Shown: positions 11,498-20,659 of the stretch, piece by piece
Position numbering within the stretch: the first letter of the stretch is position 1
How the letters are laid out: each line of letters opens with the position of its first letter
DNA from: Bacillota bacterium
GTDB taxonomy: Bacteria; Bacillota; Clostridia; Oscillospirales; Oscillospiraceae
Assembly (NCBI GenBank): GCA_021770445.1
Contig: JAETQY010000008.1
Span: 62,001 to 126,000, forward strand
Reading direction: 5' to 3'
DNA: 64,000 nt
Made by a program: the position numbers and the translations under genes
The notes under the pieces: generated by a model
The model's database searches: none
Told to the model about the DNA's origin: nothing
Seen by the model: the letters and a program-made list of their open reading frames with translations, nothing else

Positions 11498-12490
11498 ATG
11501 TTAAAGTGGATTGAAACCACCGGGCGCTCTGAGGAGGACGCCATTGCCGCCGCCCTGTTTCAGCTGGGTCTGGACCGAGACGATGTGTCGGTGGAAGTGA
11601 TCGAGCGGGCCAAGTCCGGCTTTCTGGGCTTTGGCAGCAACCCGGCCAAGGTCCGGGTGAGCTATGAGGAGGTGGACGGCGCGGCCCGTCCCCTCACGGA
11701 GAACGCCGCCGTATTGAATGCCCCCGAGCCGGAGCCCGAGGTGAAGCAGCCCGCCCCTGTGGAGGAGACAGTTCTCCCCGCCGCCAAGCCGGTGATGAAG
11801 CAGGCGGCGAAGGAGACCTCCAGGGTGGAGGAGCAGCCCGCCGCCCCCCTGGCGGAGGAGACGATCCTGGCCGCCAAGCCGGGCATGGCCCCCCCGAAGA
11901 AGAAGAGCCAGCCTCGGCCTGAGCGCCGGCCCCGCAGGGAGGATCAGCTCCAGGAGGGGGACGAGGTGCTCATCGGCAGTGCCCCCACCCCCCGTGAGCC
12001 GGTGACCATGGAGCCGGTAAAGCCCGACGACGAGAAGGCCAACCGGATCAGAGAATTTCTCATTGGGCTGATGGCCCACCTCCAGGTGGAAGCTACCCCG
12101 GAGATCTTCATCACCAGCGAGGGTGGGTATAAGGTAATTCTCCAGGGAAAGGACCTGGGGGCCATTATCGGCCGCCGGGGGGAGACCCTGGACGCCATCC
12201 AGCAGCTCACCAGCTACACCGTCAACCGGGGCGCCTCCAAGCGGGTGCGCATCCACGTGGACGCCGAGGGCTACCGGGCTAAGCGGGAGGAATCCCTCCA
12301 GCGGCTGGCCGTCAAGGTGGCGGGCAAGGTGGTCAAGTACCGGAAGAATATGACCCTGGAGCCCATGAACGCCTACGAGCGCCATGTGATCCACACGGCC
12401 CTCCAGGATTACAAGGGAGTCACCACCTATTCCACCGGCGTGGAGCCCAACCGCCGCACCGTGGTGGCCTACGCCCCCAATCAGAGATAA
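11498..12490 (+). CDS. khpB: Jag/KhpB (EloR) RNA-binding protein
   Basis: A 330-aa protein with an N-terminal Jag-N domain (WIETTGRSEEDAIAAALFQL, then AKSGFLGFGSNPAKV), a roughly 130-residue Pro/Ala/Glu/Lys linker, a KH domain with the GxxG loop in GAIIGRRGETLDAI, and an R3H domain (NAYERHVIHTAL). KhpB acts with KhpA in RNA binding and control of cell elongation in streptococci. The linker contains an imperfect internal repeat (EETVLPAAKPVM and EETILAAKPGM). It starts 4 bp after yidC and is followed by a terminator. Confidence 0.95.
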   Translation: MLKWIETTGRSEEDAIAAALFQLGLDRDDVSVEVIERAKSGFLGFGSNPAKVRVSYEEVDGAARPLTENAAVLNAPEPEPEVKQPAPVEETVLPAAKPVMKQAAKETSRVEEQPAAPLAEETILAAKPGMAPPKKKSQPRPERRPRREDQLQEGDEVLIGSAPTPREPVTMEPVKPDDEKANRIREFLIGLMAHLQVEATPEIFITSEGGYKVILQGKDLGAIIGRRGETLDAIQQLTSYTVNRGASKRVRIHVDAEGYRAKREESLQRLAVKVAGKVVKYRKNMTLEPMNAYERHVIHTALQDYKGVTTYSTGVEPNRRTVVAYAPNQR

Positions 12491-12496
12491 GTATTT

Positions 12497-12527
12497 GGCG
12501 GAAGGGAGCACCCCTTCCGCCTTTTTT
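12497..12527 (+). terminator. Rho-independent terminator after khpB
   Basis: Perfect 10-bp stem GGCGGAAGGG / CCCTTCCGCC (12497-12506 and 12512-12521), 5-nt loop, then six T (12522-12527). It ends the rpmH-to-khpB run. Confidence 0.9.
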
Positions 12528-12539
12528 GGAGGTAACGCT

Positions 12540-13862
12540 ATGCCCACCCCTCTGTATGATACGCTGAGAGAATACGCCCAAAAGGACCCCGCCCACTTCC
12601 ACATGCCGGGACACAAGGGGAAGTTCCTTCCCGCCCCCGAGCTGATGGGACTGGCTCCTATTGATGTCACTGAGCTGCCCCCCACCGGCAACCTGTACAC
12701 CGCCGGGGAGCCCTTCGACTCCGCCCAGCGGCTGTGGGCGGAGCTCTTCGGCTTCGACTGTTGCCAGTTTCTCACCGGCGGGTCCACCATGGGTATCCAC
12801 ACCGGGCTGGCCCTGTGTGCCAGACCGGGGGAGAAGGTGCTGATGGACCGGAGCTGCCACCGGGCCGCCTTCAACGCCCTGGCTCTCCTCGATTTGGAGC
12901 CAGTCTGGCTGGAGCGTCCTTGGCTGGATTCCGAAAATCTCATCGGCCCCATCTCCCCGGAGATGGTGAAGGAGGAGCTGAAACAGCATCCGGAAATCAA
13001 AACGGTCTGTATTACCTCCCCAACTTATGCCGGAGTGTTGTCTGATATCGGGGCCATCTCCCAGATTGTCCACGCCCACGGGGGAAAACTCTTTGTGGAC
13101 GGGGCCCACGGAGCCCACCTGCCCTTTTTGGGTTTGGCCCCCTTCCAGGGGGCGGATGTGGTGACCGTCTCGGCCCACAAGACCCTCCCCGCCATGGGAC
13201 AGTCCGCTCTGCTGTTCGCCAATGGGATAGACCCGGACCGGGTCCGGCGGACGGCATCCATCTTCGGGAGCTCCAGCCCCTCCTATCCCATGCTGGCCTC
13301 CATGGACCTGGCCCGGGACTGGCTGCTGGGGGAGGGAAAGTGGGAGTACCGCCGGACCGCCTGCCGGGTCTATGAGTTCCGACAGGCCTTTCCCAGCCTG
13401 AAGGACAGACCCGGCCTCTCCCTGGACCCTTGCCGCCTCACCTTGAAGGTAAAGGACGGCCCCGCCTTCGCCCGGGCGCTGGAGGAGCGGGGGATCTTCC
13501 CCGAAATGGAGGACGGGGGACATGTGGTGCTGATCTGTACCGCCCAGGACAGCGACGGAGACCTGTACCGCCTGGAGCTGGCCCTGGTGGAGCTGCGGGA
13601 CGAGATGGGGGACTGCCCGCCCATCCCCGCGCCCCCTCTTCCGGAGCGGGTGAGTTCCCCCCGGGCCGCCCTGTTCGCCCCCAGTGAACTGCGTCCTTTG
13701 CGGGACTGCGAGGGGGAGATCGCCGCCTGCCAGATCGCGCCCTATCCTCCCGGCGTGCCCGTTGTGGCCCCCGGAGAGCGGATTTCAAAAAAAGAGCTGG
13801 CCTATTTAGAGGAAATAGGGTATAATATGCTGTCAGAAGTTTGTGTGATAAGCGAGGCGTAA
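12540..13862 (+). CDS. Orn/Lys/Arg-type PLP decarboxylase family protein
   Basis: A 440-aa fold-type I PLP enzyme of the Orn/Lys/Arg decarboxylase group (Bacillus YaaO-like). It shows HFHMPGHKGKFLP near the N-terminus, FLTGGSTMGIHTGLALC, FVDGAHGAHLPF and the PLP-lysine motif TVSAHKTLPAMGQSALLF. The start at 12540 follows GGAGG; an in-frame GTG at 12495 is inside the preceding terminator and is rejected. It lies upstream of holB and ricT, a conserved clostridial arrangement, although the tmk gene often found there is missing. Substrate (Lys, Arg or Orn) cannot be read from sequence. Confidence 0.88.
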   Translation: MPTPLYDTLREYAQKDPAHFHMPGHKGKFLPAPELMGLAPIDVTELPPTGNLYTAGEPFDSAQRLWAELFGFDCCQFLTGGSTMGIHTGLALCARPGEKVLMDRSCHRAAFNALALLDLEPVWLERPWLDSENLIGPISPEMVKEELKQHPEIKTVCITSPTYAGVLSDIGAISQIVHAHGGKLFVDGAHGAHLPFLGLAPFQGADVVTVSAHKTLPAMGQSALLFANGIDPDRVRRTASIFGSSSPSYPMLASMDLARDWLLGEGKWEYRRTACRVYEFRQAFPSLKDRPGLSLDPCRLTLKVKDGPAFARALEERGIFPEMEDGGHVVLICTAQDSDGDLYRLELALVELRDEMGDCPPIPAPPLPERVSSPRAALFAPSELRPLRDCEGEIAACQIAPYPPGVPVVAPGERISKKELAYLEEIGYNMLSEVCVISEA

Positions 13863-13863
13863 T

Positions 13864-14691
13864 ATGGACCTGTCCCCTCTAAGCGGAAATGAAAGATTAA
13901 AGGACCGGCTGTCCCGGCAGGAGCGGGGACGGGGGCTGTCCCACGCCTATATCATCTCTGGCCCCGCCGGGTCGGGGCGGCATGGACTGGCCCGGCAGCT
14001 GGCGGCGGCCATGCTATGCACCGGCCAGGGGGAGAGGCCCTGCGGAAGGTGCGGGCCCTGTTTGAAGGTGCTAAAAGGGGTGCACCCGGACGTATCCACC
14101 GTCACTGGACCGGAGGAGGGCAAGCCCATTACGGTGGACCAGGTGCGCGCCCTCCGCGCCGACGCCTACATCCGCCCCAATGAGGGGGAGCGGAAGGTCT
14201 ACCTGCTGGAGGGGGCGGACCGGATGAACGCCTCTGCCCAGAACGCCATGCTCAAGCTGCTGGAGGAGGGGCCGCCCTACGCCGCTTTCCTCCTCATCGC
14301 AGGAAATGCTGGAGGTCTGCTCCAGACGGTGCGCTCCCGGTGTGAGGAGCTGACCCTGACGCCGGCGGTTGAGCCGGTGAACGGGGAGAGGGACCAGGAG
14401 CGGCGTGCCCTGGCGGAGAAGCTGGCGGCCGCCCTGGAAAAGTCCGGCGAGCTGGAGCTGCTGGAGACCTCTGTAGCCGTGCTGGATGTGAAGCGGAGCA
14501 GGGAGGAGCTGTCCGCCCTGTTGGACGAGCTGGCGGATCAGCTCACCGCCCGGGCGGCCAGGGGCGGAGACCGACGGCGCCTGCTGCGTGGGTTGGAGCT
14601 GGTGAAAAAGCTGCGGGGCGCTGCCATGCTCAATGTCAACGGTGGCCAGATCGCCGGCTGGCTGTGCGCCGGAATGTTCGGGACGCTTTGA
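13864..14691 (+). CDS. holB: DNA polymerase III delta' subunit
   Basis: A 275-aa clamp-loader delta' subunit. The P-loop is degenerate (GPAGSGRHGLA instead of GKT/S), as usual for delta'. The zinc module follows (CTGQGERPCGRCGPCLK), then sensor regions KVYLLEGADRMNASAQNAML and LLQTVRSRCEELTL. It begins two bases after the decarboxylase stop and is followed 35 bp later by ricT, so one operon is likely. Confidence 0.93.
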   Translation: MDLSPLSGNERLKDRLSRQERGRGLSHAYIISGPAGSGRHGLARQLAAAMLCTGQGERPCGRCGPCLKVLKGVHPDVSTVTGPEEGKPITVDQVRALRADAYIRPNEGERKVYLLEGADRMNASAQNAMLKLLEEGPPYAAFLLIAGNAGGLLQTVRSRCEELTLTPAVEPVNGERDQERRALAEKLAAALEKSGELELLETSVAVLDVKRSREELSALLDELADQLTARAARGGDRRRLLRGLELVKKLRGAAMLNVNGGQIAGWLCAGMFGTL

Positions 14692-14725
14692 ATACAGGAG
14701 TTTATTATTGAGGAGAAAATAACCT

Positions 14726-15865
14726 ATGGTAGAGATTATCAGCATCCGCTTCAAGAGCGGCGGGAAGGAATACTACTTCAATCCCAACGGCGTCCCCTTC
14801 AAGGAGGGGGACGGCGTGATCGTGGAGACCTCCCGGGGGGTGGAGTACGCCCGGTGCGTCAAGGGGAACACCATGATCGACGAGATCGAGCTCACTGCCC
14901 CCCTGCGCCCGGTGGTGCGCAGGGCCACGGCGGAGGACGACAGGCTGGTGGAGAAGAACAAGGAGCGGAAAAAATACGCCCTGTCCGTCTGCCAGCAGAA
15001 GATTGCCGACCACGGGCTGGACATGAAGCTGGTGGGGGCGGAGTACAGCTTTGACGGCAGCAAGGTGGTGTTTTTCTTCACCTCTGAGGGCCGGGTGGAC
15101 TTCCGGGCCCTGGTGAAGGACCTGGCCGGGGCGCTGCACACCCGCATCGAGCTGCGGCAGATCGGCGTCCGGGACGAGGCCAAGCTGCTGGGCGGCCTGG
15201 GCATCTGCGGCAAACCCTTCTGCTGCTCCCAGTTTTTGGAGGAGTTCCAGCCGGTGTCCATCAAAATGGCCAAGACGCAAAATCTGTCCCTCAACCCCAC
15301 CAAGATCTCCGGTACCTGCGGGCGGCTTATGTGCTGCCTGAAATATGAGCAGGAGGCCTACGAGGATCTGGTAAAGAAGGCCCCAAAGCAGGAGTCCTTT
15401 GTGGAGACCCCCGACGGGGCGGGGACGGTGTGCGGTGTCAACCTCCTGCGACAGACCGCCCAGGTGCGGCTGGAGTCCGACCCGGACAGCCCCAAGACCT
15501 ATCACAACTGCGAGCTGTGTGTGGTGCGCAGCGGCAAGGGCAAGCGCCCTGAAGGCTATGTGGAGCCCCCCCTGGAGGAGCTGGCCAAGCTGCGGCGGAA
15601 GGACACCCCTCCCGCCGCCCCCACAGAGGAGGCCTCTCTGGCCGCCGCCATTGAGGCGGCCTTCCCCAGCCGGGAGGGACGGGAGGAGCCCGCTGGCGAG
15701 GAGCGCCGGCGGCGAAATCACCGCCGCCGGGGCAAGGGCGAGGGGGGCGGCCAGCCCAAGGCGGCCCAGCCTCCTCAGCCGGACCAGGCTAAGGCGGAGG
15801 GGAAGCCCTCTAGCGGAGGCCGCCGCAGGAGACGGCGCCCCAGCAAAGGCGGCGGTAGTCAGTAA
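14726..15865 (+). CDS. ricT: PSP1-domain protein RicT (YaaT)
   Basis: A 379-aa protein with a PSP1 domain (GDGVIVETSRGVEYARCVKG, GAEYSFDGSKVVFFF, LLGGLGICGKPFCCSQFL, SGTCGRLMCCLKYE). The two CC pairs are the conserved ligand cysteines; in Bacillus the RicA-RicF-RicT complex binds Fe-S clusters and affects RNase Y-dependent RNA processing and sporulation. The last 120 residues are a Pro/Ala/Arg-rich, low-complexity basic tail. Its stop overlaps the next start by one base (TAATG). Confidence 0.92.
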   Translation: MVEIISIRFKSGGKEYYFNPNGVPFKEGDGVIVETSRGVEYARCVKGNTMIDEIELTAPLRPVVRRATAEDDRLVEKNKERKKYALSVCQQKIADHGLDMKLVGAEYSFDGSKVVFFFTSEGRVDFRALVKDLAGALHTRIELRQIGVRDEAKLLGGLGICGKPFCCSQFLEEFQPVSIKMAKTQNLSLNPTKISGTCGRLMCCLKYEQEAYEDLVKKAPKQESFVETPDGAGTVCGVNLLRQTAQVRLESDPDSPKTYHNCELCVVRSGKGKRPEGYVEPPLEELAKLRRKDTPPAAPTEEASLAAAIEAAFPSREGREEPAGEERRRRNHRRRGKGEGGGQPKAAQPPQPDQAKAEGKPSSGGRRRRRRPSKGGGSQ

Positions 15866-16809
15866 TGGCCGGGTTTTTCAACGCTGTCTCGGCCTGCCTA
15901 GTGCTGGTGCTGCTGATGGCTGTGGGATATTTCATGGGGGCGCGGGGCTGGATGACGGCCGCCGAGAAGAAATTTCTCAGTCGATTCATTATCAATATCG
16001 CCGTGCCCGCCAACTGTATCGTGGGACTGCTGAACAATCTGGACCGGGACGGCCTGGTCCAGGCGGTCCCCCAAGTGGCGGCCGCCCTGTTGGGAGTGGG
16101 AGCCACGCTGCTGCTGTCCATGGGGCTGGCCGCCCTGCTCCGGCTGCCCCGGGCCCGGTGGGGCGTCTTTGCCGCTATGGCCGGCCTGTCCAACACCCTG
16201 TTTATCGGCATCCCCGTGTGTACCCAGCTCTTCGGCGAGGTCTGTATGCCCTATGTGATGCTCTATTACCTGGGCAATACCACCTTTCTCCAGTCGGCAG
16301 GCATTTTGCTGGTGGAGCGGTCGGGGGACCAGGGCCGTCAGCCGGGGGGACCAGTCCGCTTTCTGCGGGACATATTCACCAAGCCCCCTATTTTGGGAGT
16401 GCTGTTCGCCATTGTGCTGCTGGTGCTGGGGATCGACCTGCCTGGACCGGTGATGCGCTTTGCCGGGTACATCAGCAATACCGTCTCTCCCCTGGCGCTG
16501 ATCTACTGCGGCTTCATCGTCTATGAGGTGGGGCTGAAAAACCTCCGGCTGCTGCCCGGCCTGCCCGCCATGCTGGTGATGCGTCTGGCGGTGGCGCCCG
16601 TCATCTGCTGGGGCTGCTGTCTGCTCTTTGGGGTGGAGGGGCTGGCCCGGGACGTCTTTTTAGTGGAGAGCGCCCTGCCGGTGGTCAGCCAGGTGACGGT
16701 GATGGCCGGGGCCTATGGCGCCGACGAGGAGTACGCCGCCACCGGCGCCTGCCTGTCCATCCTGGGCTGCTTTGTGACGCTGCCCGTTTTGATGCTCATC
16801 ATAGGATAA
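15865..16809 (+). CDS. AEC-family transporter (auxin efflux carrier type)
   Basis: A 314-aa integral membrane protein with about ten hydrophobic segments in two halves. Family hallmarks include FLSRFIINIAVPANCIVGLL near residues 37-56, GLSNTLFIGIPV and the C-terminal ALPVVSQVTVMAGAYGAD. AEC members export or import organic acids such as malate or malonate, or amino acids; the substrate is not predictable. It overlaps the ricT stop by one base, suggesting coupling, and is followed by a shared bidirectional terminator. Confidence 0.88.
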   Translation: MAGFFNAVSACLVLVLLMAVGYFMGARGWMTAAEKKFLSRFIINIAVPANCIVGLLNNLDRDGLVQAVPQVAAALLGVGATLLLSMGLAALLRLPRARWGVFAAMAGLSNTLFIGIPVCTQLFGEVCMPYVMLYYLGNTTFLQSAGILLVERSGDQGRQPGGPVRFLRDIFTKPPILGVLFAIVLLVLGIDLPGPVMRFAGYISNTVSPLALIYCGFIVYEVGLKNLRLLPGLPAMLVMRLAVAPVICWGCCLLFGVEGLARDVFLVESALPVVSQVTVMAGAYGADEEYAATGACLSILGCFVTLPVLMLIIG

Positions 16810-16814
16810 GAAAA

Positions 16815-16840
16815 CCCGCCGCGGCAAGCGGCGGGTTTTT
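16815..16840. terminator. Bidirectional terminator between AEC gene and aspS
   Basis: Stem CCCGCCGC / GCGGCGGG (16815-16822, 16828-16835), 5-nt loop, five T on the plus side and an A-run on the left. It therefore serves both convergent transcripts. Confidence 0.88.
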
Positions 16841-16842
16841 GG

Positions 16843-18633
16843 CTATTCCTCTTCTGTTTTGGTAATTGCAATATTCAGCTCGTCCAACTGACGCTGTTCC
16901 ACCACGCTCGGGGCCCCCATCATCAGGTCCTGGGCGTTCTTGTTCATGGGGAAGGGGATCACTTCCCGGATGGAGTCCTCGCCGGACAGCAGCATCACCA
17001 TCCGGTCCACGCCCGGGGCGATGCCGGCGTGAGGGGGTGCGCCGTAGCAGAAGGCGTTGTACATGGCGGGGAACTTCTTCCGCACGTCCTCCTCCTCCAG
17101 GCCCACCATCCAGAAGGCTTTCACCATGATCTCCGGGTCGTGGTTGCGCACCGCGCCGGAGCTGAGCTCCACTCCGTTGCACACCAGATCGTACTGGTCG
17201 GCGGTGATGGACAGGGGGTCGATCTCCCCCTTGATGGCCTTTTCAATGGTCTCCAGCCCGCCCTTAGGCATGGAGAAGGGGTTGTGACAGAACTCCAGCT
17301 CGCCGCTCTCCTCTCCAATCTCGTACATGGGGAAGTCCACGATCCAGCAGAATTCATACCGCTCCCTGTCCATGTGGTTGGGACAGAAAGCCCCCAGCTT
17401 GTTGCGCAGAACGCCGGCGGTCTTTTGGGCGGCCAGCTTGGCCCCGGCGGTGAGACCCACGAAGGAGCCCCTCTCCAGGTGGAGGGCCTCCACTACCTGG
17501 TCCTTGATGGGCTGGACGAACTTGGCGATGCCGCCCACCAGCTCCCCGTTCTCGTCGTACCGGAACCAGTAGGCCTTATTGCCGGCCTGGACCTCCACCT
17601 CATTGCACAGCCCGTCGATCTGCTTCCGGGTGCCCTGGAAATCGGACACCACCACCGCCTTCACGGTCTGGTGCTCAAAGGGCCCGAAGCCGCAGCTGGC
17701 CAGCAGGTCGGTGGCGTCATCTACTGTCAGGTCGATGCGCAGGTCGGGCTTGTCGGAGCCATACTTTTCCATGGCTTCCAGATAGGGGATACGCACGAAG
17801 GGCGCCTTTGAGGCGATGTCATACTTGCCGTATTTGGCGAAGATGGGGGGGAGCACGTCCTCCAGCACGGCGAACACATCCTCCTGGCTGGCGAAGGCCA
17901 TCTCCATGTCCAGCTGGTAGAACTCCCCGGGGGAGCGGTCGCCCCGGGCATCCTCGTCCCGGAAGCAGGGGGCGATCTGGAAGTACTTGTCGAAGCCGGA
18001 GGCCATCAGCAGCTGCTTGAACTGCTGGGGGGCCTGGGGCAGGGCGTAGAACTTGCCGGGGTGTTTCCGGGAGGGCACCAGGTAGTCCCGGGCCCCTTCG
18101 GGGGAGGAGGCGGTCAGGATGGGGGTGGTGATCTCCAGAAAGCCGTGGCCGGTCATGGCGGAGCGCAGGGCGGACACCACCTGACACCGCAGGACGATGT
18201 TCTGCTTGACCTCCGGGTTGCGCAGGTCCAGATAGCGGTACTTCAGCCGGGCGGACTCGTCCGCATCCCGGCTGCGGTTGATGGGGAAGGGCAGCTCGTT
18301 GTACCGGCACTTGCCCAGCACCTCGATCTTGGCGGGGACCACCTCGATGTCGCCGGTGGGCTGCTTGGGGTTCTTGCTGTCCCGCTCCCGGACGGTGCCG
18401 GTGACGGCGATCACCGTCTCCTTGTTCAGCCCCTTGGCGGTCTGGACGGTCTCCTCAGTCTCCAGCACCACCTGGGTGGTGCCGTAGAAGTCCCGCAGGA
18501 CCAGGAAGGCCAGATTTTGCCCCACCTCCCGCAGGTTCTCCATCCAGCCGGCCAAAGTGACATTTTGGCCCACCTGCTCCATCCGGAGCTCCCCGCAGGT
18601 GTGGGTGCGGTAAAAGGTGCTTGTGTCACCCAT
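16843..18633 (-). CDS. aspS: Aspartyl-tRNA synthetase
   Basis: A 596-aa bacterial-type AspRS with an N-terminal OB-fold anticodon domain (GQNVTLAGWMENLREVGQ), class II motif 2 FRDEDARGDRSPGEFYQLDM, a GAD insertion domain and motif 3 GIAPGVDRMVMLLSGED. Full length. It is transcribed with the downstream-oriented hisS block (minus strand), opposite to the origin-proximal ribosomal run. The pairing of hisS and aspS is common in Firmicutes. No T-box was recognised upstream. Confidence 0.98.
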   Translation of the reverse strand: MGDTSTFYRTHTCGELRMEQVGQNVTLAGWMENLREVGQNLAFLVLRDFYGTTQVVLETEETVQTAKGLNKETVIAVTGTVRERDSKNPKQPTGDIEVVPAKIEVLGKCRYNELPFPINRSRDADESARLKYRYLDLRNPEVKQNIVLRCQVVSALRSAMTGHGFLEITTPILTASSPEGARDYLVPSRKHPGKFYALPQAPQQFKQLLMASGFDKYFQIAPCFRDEDARGDRSPGEFYQLDMEMAFASQEDVFAVLEDVLPPIFAKYGKYDIASKAPFVRIPYLEAMEKYGSDKPDLRIDLTVDDATDLLASCGFGPFEHQTVKAVVVSDFQGTRKQIDGLCNEVEVQAGNKAYWFRYDENGELVGGIAKFVQPIKDQVVEALHLERGSFVGLTAGAKLAAQKTAGVLRNKLGAFCPNHMDRERYEFCWIVDFPMYEIGEESGELEFCHNPFSMPKGGLETIEKAIKGEIDPLSITADQYDLVCNGVELSSGAVRNHDPEIMVKAFWMVGLEEEDVRKKFPAMYNAFCYGAPPHAGIAPGVDRMVMLLSGEDSIREVIPFPMNKNAQDLMMGAPSVVEQRQLDELNIAITKTEEE

Positions 18634-18669
18634 AAAATCAACTCCTGTTTGTATTATTATCTTTCAATA

Positions 18670-19131
18670 TTACTTGTTGTGTATGGATTCCAGTGTTTCA
18701 CCCAGCTTGTCCGGGGTGGAGGGGGCGTAGCCCTGCCACTGGCCCTCCCTCTCTCCGGGCAGCCACAGGCGCTTGCCGTCCCAGTAGGCGATGTACCAGG
18801 GGGTACAGCCATTGATATCGCGGACCGCGATCCCGCCCTTGTCCGGCCTTAAAAAAGGGAACACCCGGGTGTAGCTCTGCCCGCGCAGGGCATTTAATGC
18901 GGCCCGTCCCGGTGCGGCCTGCTGTGCGGTAACCGGCACGTCACTCATGCCGGGAAAGTCGCCCTCGTGGAGGATTCCAATAGTGCGGGCCGCCTGGGCG
19001 GGGGGAGCGATGTCAGCTCCCTTAATTTGATCGTAGCTCTGTTCTTCCGTCAAATAGGCCAGAGCGAAGCCTCCCACGGCGGCGGACAGTAAGACAGCAA
19101 TGACACAGAGCGGCCAAAGTACTTTTTTCAT
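18670..19131 (-). CDS. Membrane-anchored or secreted protein of unknown function
   Basis: A 153-aa protein not recognised. It begins with a signal-anchor (LWPLCVIAVLLSAAVGGFAL, residues 5-24) and no lipobox. The exported part ends with a compact region rich in aromatic residues (GCTPWYIAYWDGKRLWLPGE). It sits between hisS and aspS on the same strand with short gaps (29 and 36 bp), so it is probably co-transcribed with the two synthetases. The RBS AAAGGAAA is weak but present. Confidence 0.7.
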   Translation of the reverse strand: MKKVLWPLCVIAVLLSAAVGGFALAYLTEEQSYDQIKGADIAPPAQAARTIGILHEGDFPGMSDVPVTAQQAAPGRAALNALRGQSYTRVFPFLRPDKGGIAVRDINGCTPWYIAYWDGKRLWLPGEREGQWQGYAPSTPDKLGETLESIHNK

Positions 19132-19160
19132 GGGGTTTCCTTTTTAAAAAGGGGAGGAGG

Positions 19161-20528
19161 TCACTCCCCCTTGTCCAGGATGGGAGTTTCACCGCTCTTG
19201 GCGGTGGTGGCGGTGACGATTTTGCCTACGGCCTCACCGGTGGGGAGGAGGACCTGCTCGCCGGAGCGCATGTCCTTGAGGGACACCTTATCCTGCTTGA
19301 TCTCGTCGTCCCCCAGGAAGACCACATAGGGCACTCCCAGCTTGTCGGCGTAGTTCATCTTCTGCTTGAACTTCTTCTGCTCGCCATAAATCTGGGTGCG
19401 CACACCGGCGGTGCGCAGCTGGGTGGCCAGGGAGATGGCCGGGCCTATGTCCTCGGTCATGGGGAGGATGAGCACGTCGGCGGGGGCGGTGTTCAGCTTG
19501 TCGTTGAGATAGCCCTGGTCCTCTAGCACGAAGAACAGTCGGGTCAGACCGATGGAAATTCCAACTCCGGGGAGTTGTTTATCGGTATAATATTCCGCTA
19601 AGTTATCATACCGGCCGCCGGAGCAGATGGAGCCGATCTCCGGGTGGTCCAGCATGGAGGTCTCGTAGACGGTGCCGGTGTAGTAGTCCAGCCCCCGGGC
19701 GATGGTCAGGTCCAGCACGAAGTTGGTCTCGGGCACGCCGAAGGCGGCCAGGTGTCTAGCCACGGCGGTCAGCTCGTCCAGGCCCTCGTCGAAGGTAGTG
19801 TCCCGGCCCCGGTAGCCCTCCAGGGCGGCAAGGACATCGGCATTACAGCCCTTGATATCAATGAACTTGAGGATCTCCGCCGCCTGCTCGTCGATGAGAC
19901 CGATGTCGGGACCGGTGAGCAGGTCCCGGACCGATTTCTCGCCGATTTTCTCCAGCTTGTCCACCGTACGCATGATGGCCCCGGCCTGGGCGGTGAGGCC
20001 CAGCATGGCGTAGAAGCCGTTGAGAATCTTCCGGTTGTTCACCCGAATCTGGAAGCGCTTCAAACCCAGGGAGGTGAAGGTGCGGTAGATAATGGCGGGA
20101 ATCTCCGCGTCGTTGGAGATATCCAGCTGGCCGTCGCCGATGACGTCGATGTCCGCCTGGTAGAACTCGCGGAAGCGGCCCCGCTGGGCCCGCTCGCCCC
20201 GGTAGACCTTGCCGATCTGGAAGCGGCGGAAGGGGAAGGCCAGCTTGGCGTAGTTCAGGGCCACATACTTGGCCAGGGGGACGGTGAGGTCGAAGCGGAG
20301 GGACAGGTCGCTGTCCCCCTTGGTGAAGCGGTAGATTTGCTTCTCAGTCTCGCCGCCGCCCTTGGCCAGCAGAATCTCGCTGGCCTCAATGAGGGGGGTG
20401 TCCAGAGGGGTGTAGGCATAGAGGGAGAAGGACTCCCGGATAATGGCCGCCATGCGGTCGAACTGGATCTGCCGGGCGGGGAGGAGCTCCATAAAGCCGG
20501 AGAGGGTGCGCGGTTGTACCTTAGCCAT
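19161..20528 (-). CDS. hisS: Histidyl-tRNA synthetase
   Basis: A 455-aa class II synthetase. Motif 2 is present as FPFRRFQIGKVYRGERAQRG, the histidine-specific HisA motif as RGLDYYTGTVYE, and motif 3 as GVGISIGLTRLFFVL. The C-terminal anticodon-binding domain begins near DVLILPMTEDIGPAISLATQ. It lies upstream of a membrane-anchored protein gene and aspS. A 9-bp perfect hairpin sits 43 bp upstream. Confidence 0.97.
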   Translation of the reverse strand: MAKVQPRTLSGFMELLPARQIQFDRMAAIIRESFSLYAYTPLDTPLIEASEILLAKGGGETEKQIYRFTKGDSDLSLRFDLTVPLAKYVALNYAKLAFPFRRFQIGKVYRGERAQRGRFREFYQADIDVIGDGQLDISNDAEIPAIIYRTFTSLGLKRFQIRVNNRKILNGFYAMLGLTAQAGAIMRTVDKLEKIGEKSVRDLLTGPDIGLIDEQAAEILKFIDIKGCNADVLAALEGYRGRDTTFDEGLDELTAVARHLAAFGVPETNFVLDLTIARGLDYYTGTVYETSMLDHPEIGSICSGGRYDNLAEYYTDKQLPGVGISIGLTRLFFVLEDQGYLNDKLNTAPADVLILPMTEDIGPAISLATQLRTAGVRTQIYGEQKKFKQKMNYADKLGVPYVVFLGDDEIKQDKVSLKDMRSGEQVLLPTGEAVGKIVTATTAKSGETPILDKGE

Positions 20529-20570
20529 AACTCAAAATCCTTTCTTTTTCAATTACACACAATTTGTTGC

Positions 20571-20591
20571 GTCCCGCCCGGCGGGCGGGAC
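20571..20591. promoter_or_regulatory. Strong hairpin in the hisS leader
   Basis: GTCCCGCCC / GGGCGGGAC (20571-20579, 20583-20591) with a 3-nt loop, in the 131-bp gap between the mgsA-like gene and hisS. There is no T-run on the minus strand, so it is not a classical terminator; it could be an RNA-processing or leader structure. T-box landmarks were not found. Confidence 0.5.
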
Positions 20592-20659
20592 GTCAAGAAA
20601 AGCAGACGCTCCCATCCCCATGACTGGACAGGAGCGCGTACATGCGGCGGGGACCCCGG

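Noticed and set aside
13950-13990. Broken P-loop in holB as a pseudogene sign
   Set aside because: Delta' subunits of clamp loaders normally lack ATPase activity and have altered P-loops.
20529-20659. T-box upstream of hisS
   Set aside because: The gap is too short and lacks the specifier loop, AGGGTGG box and terminator T-run.
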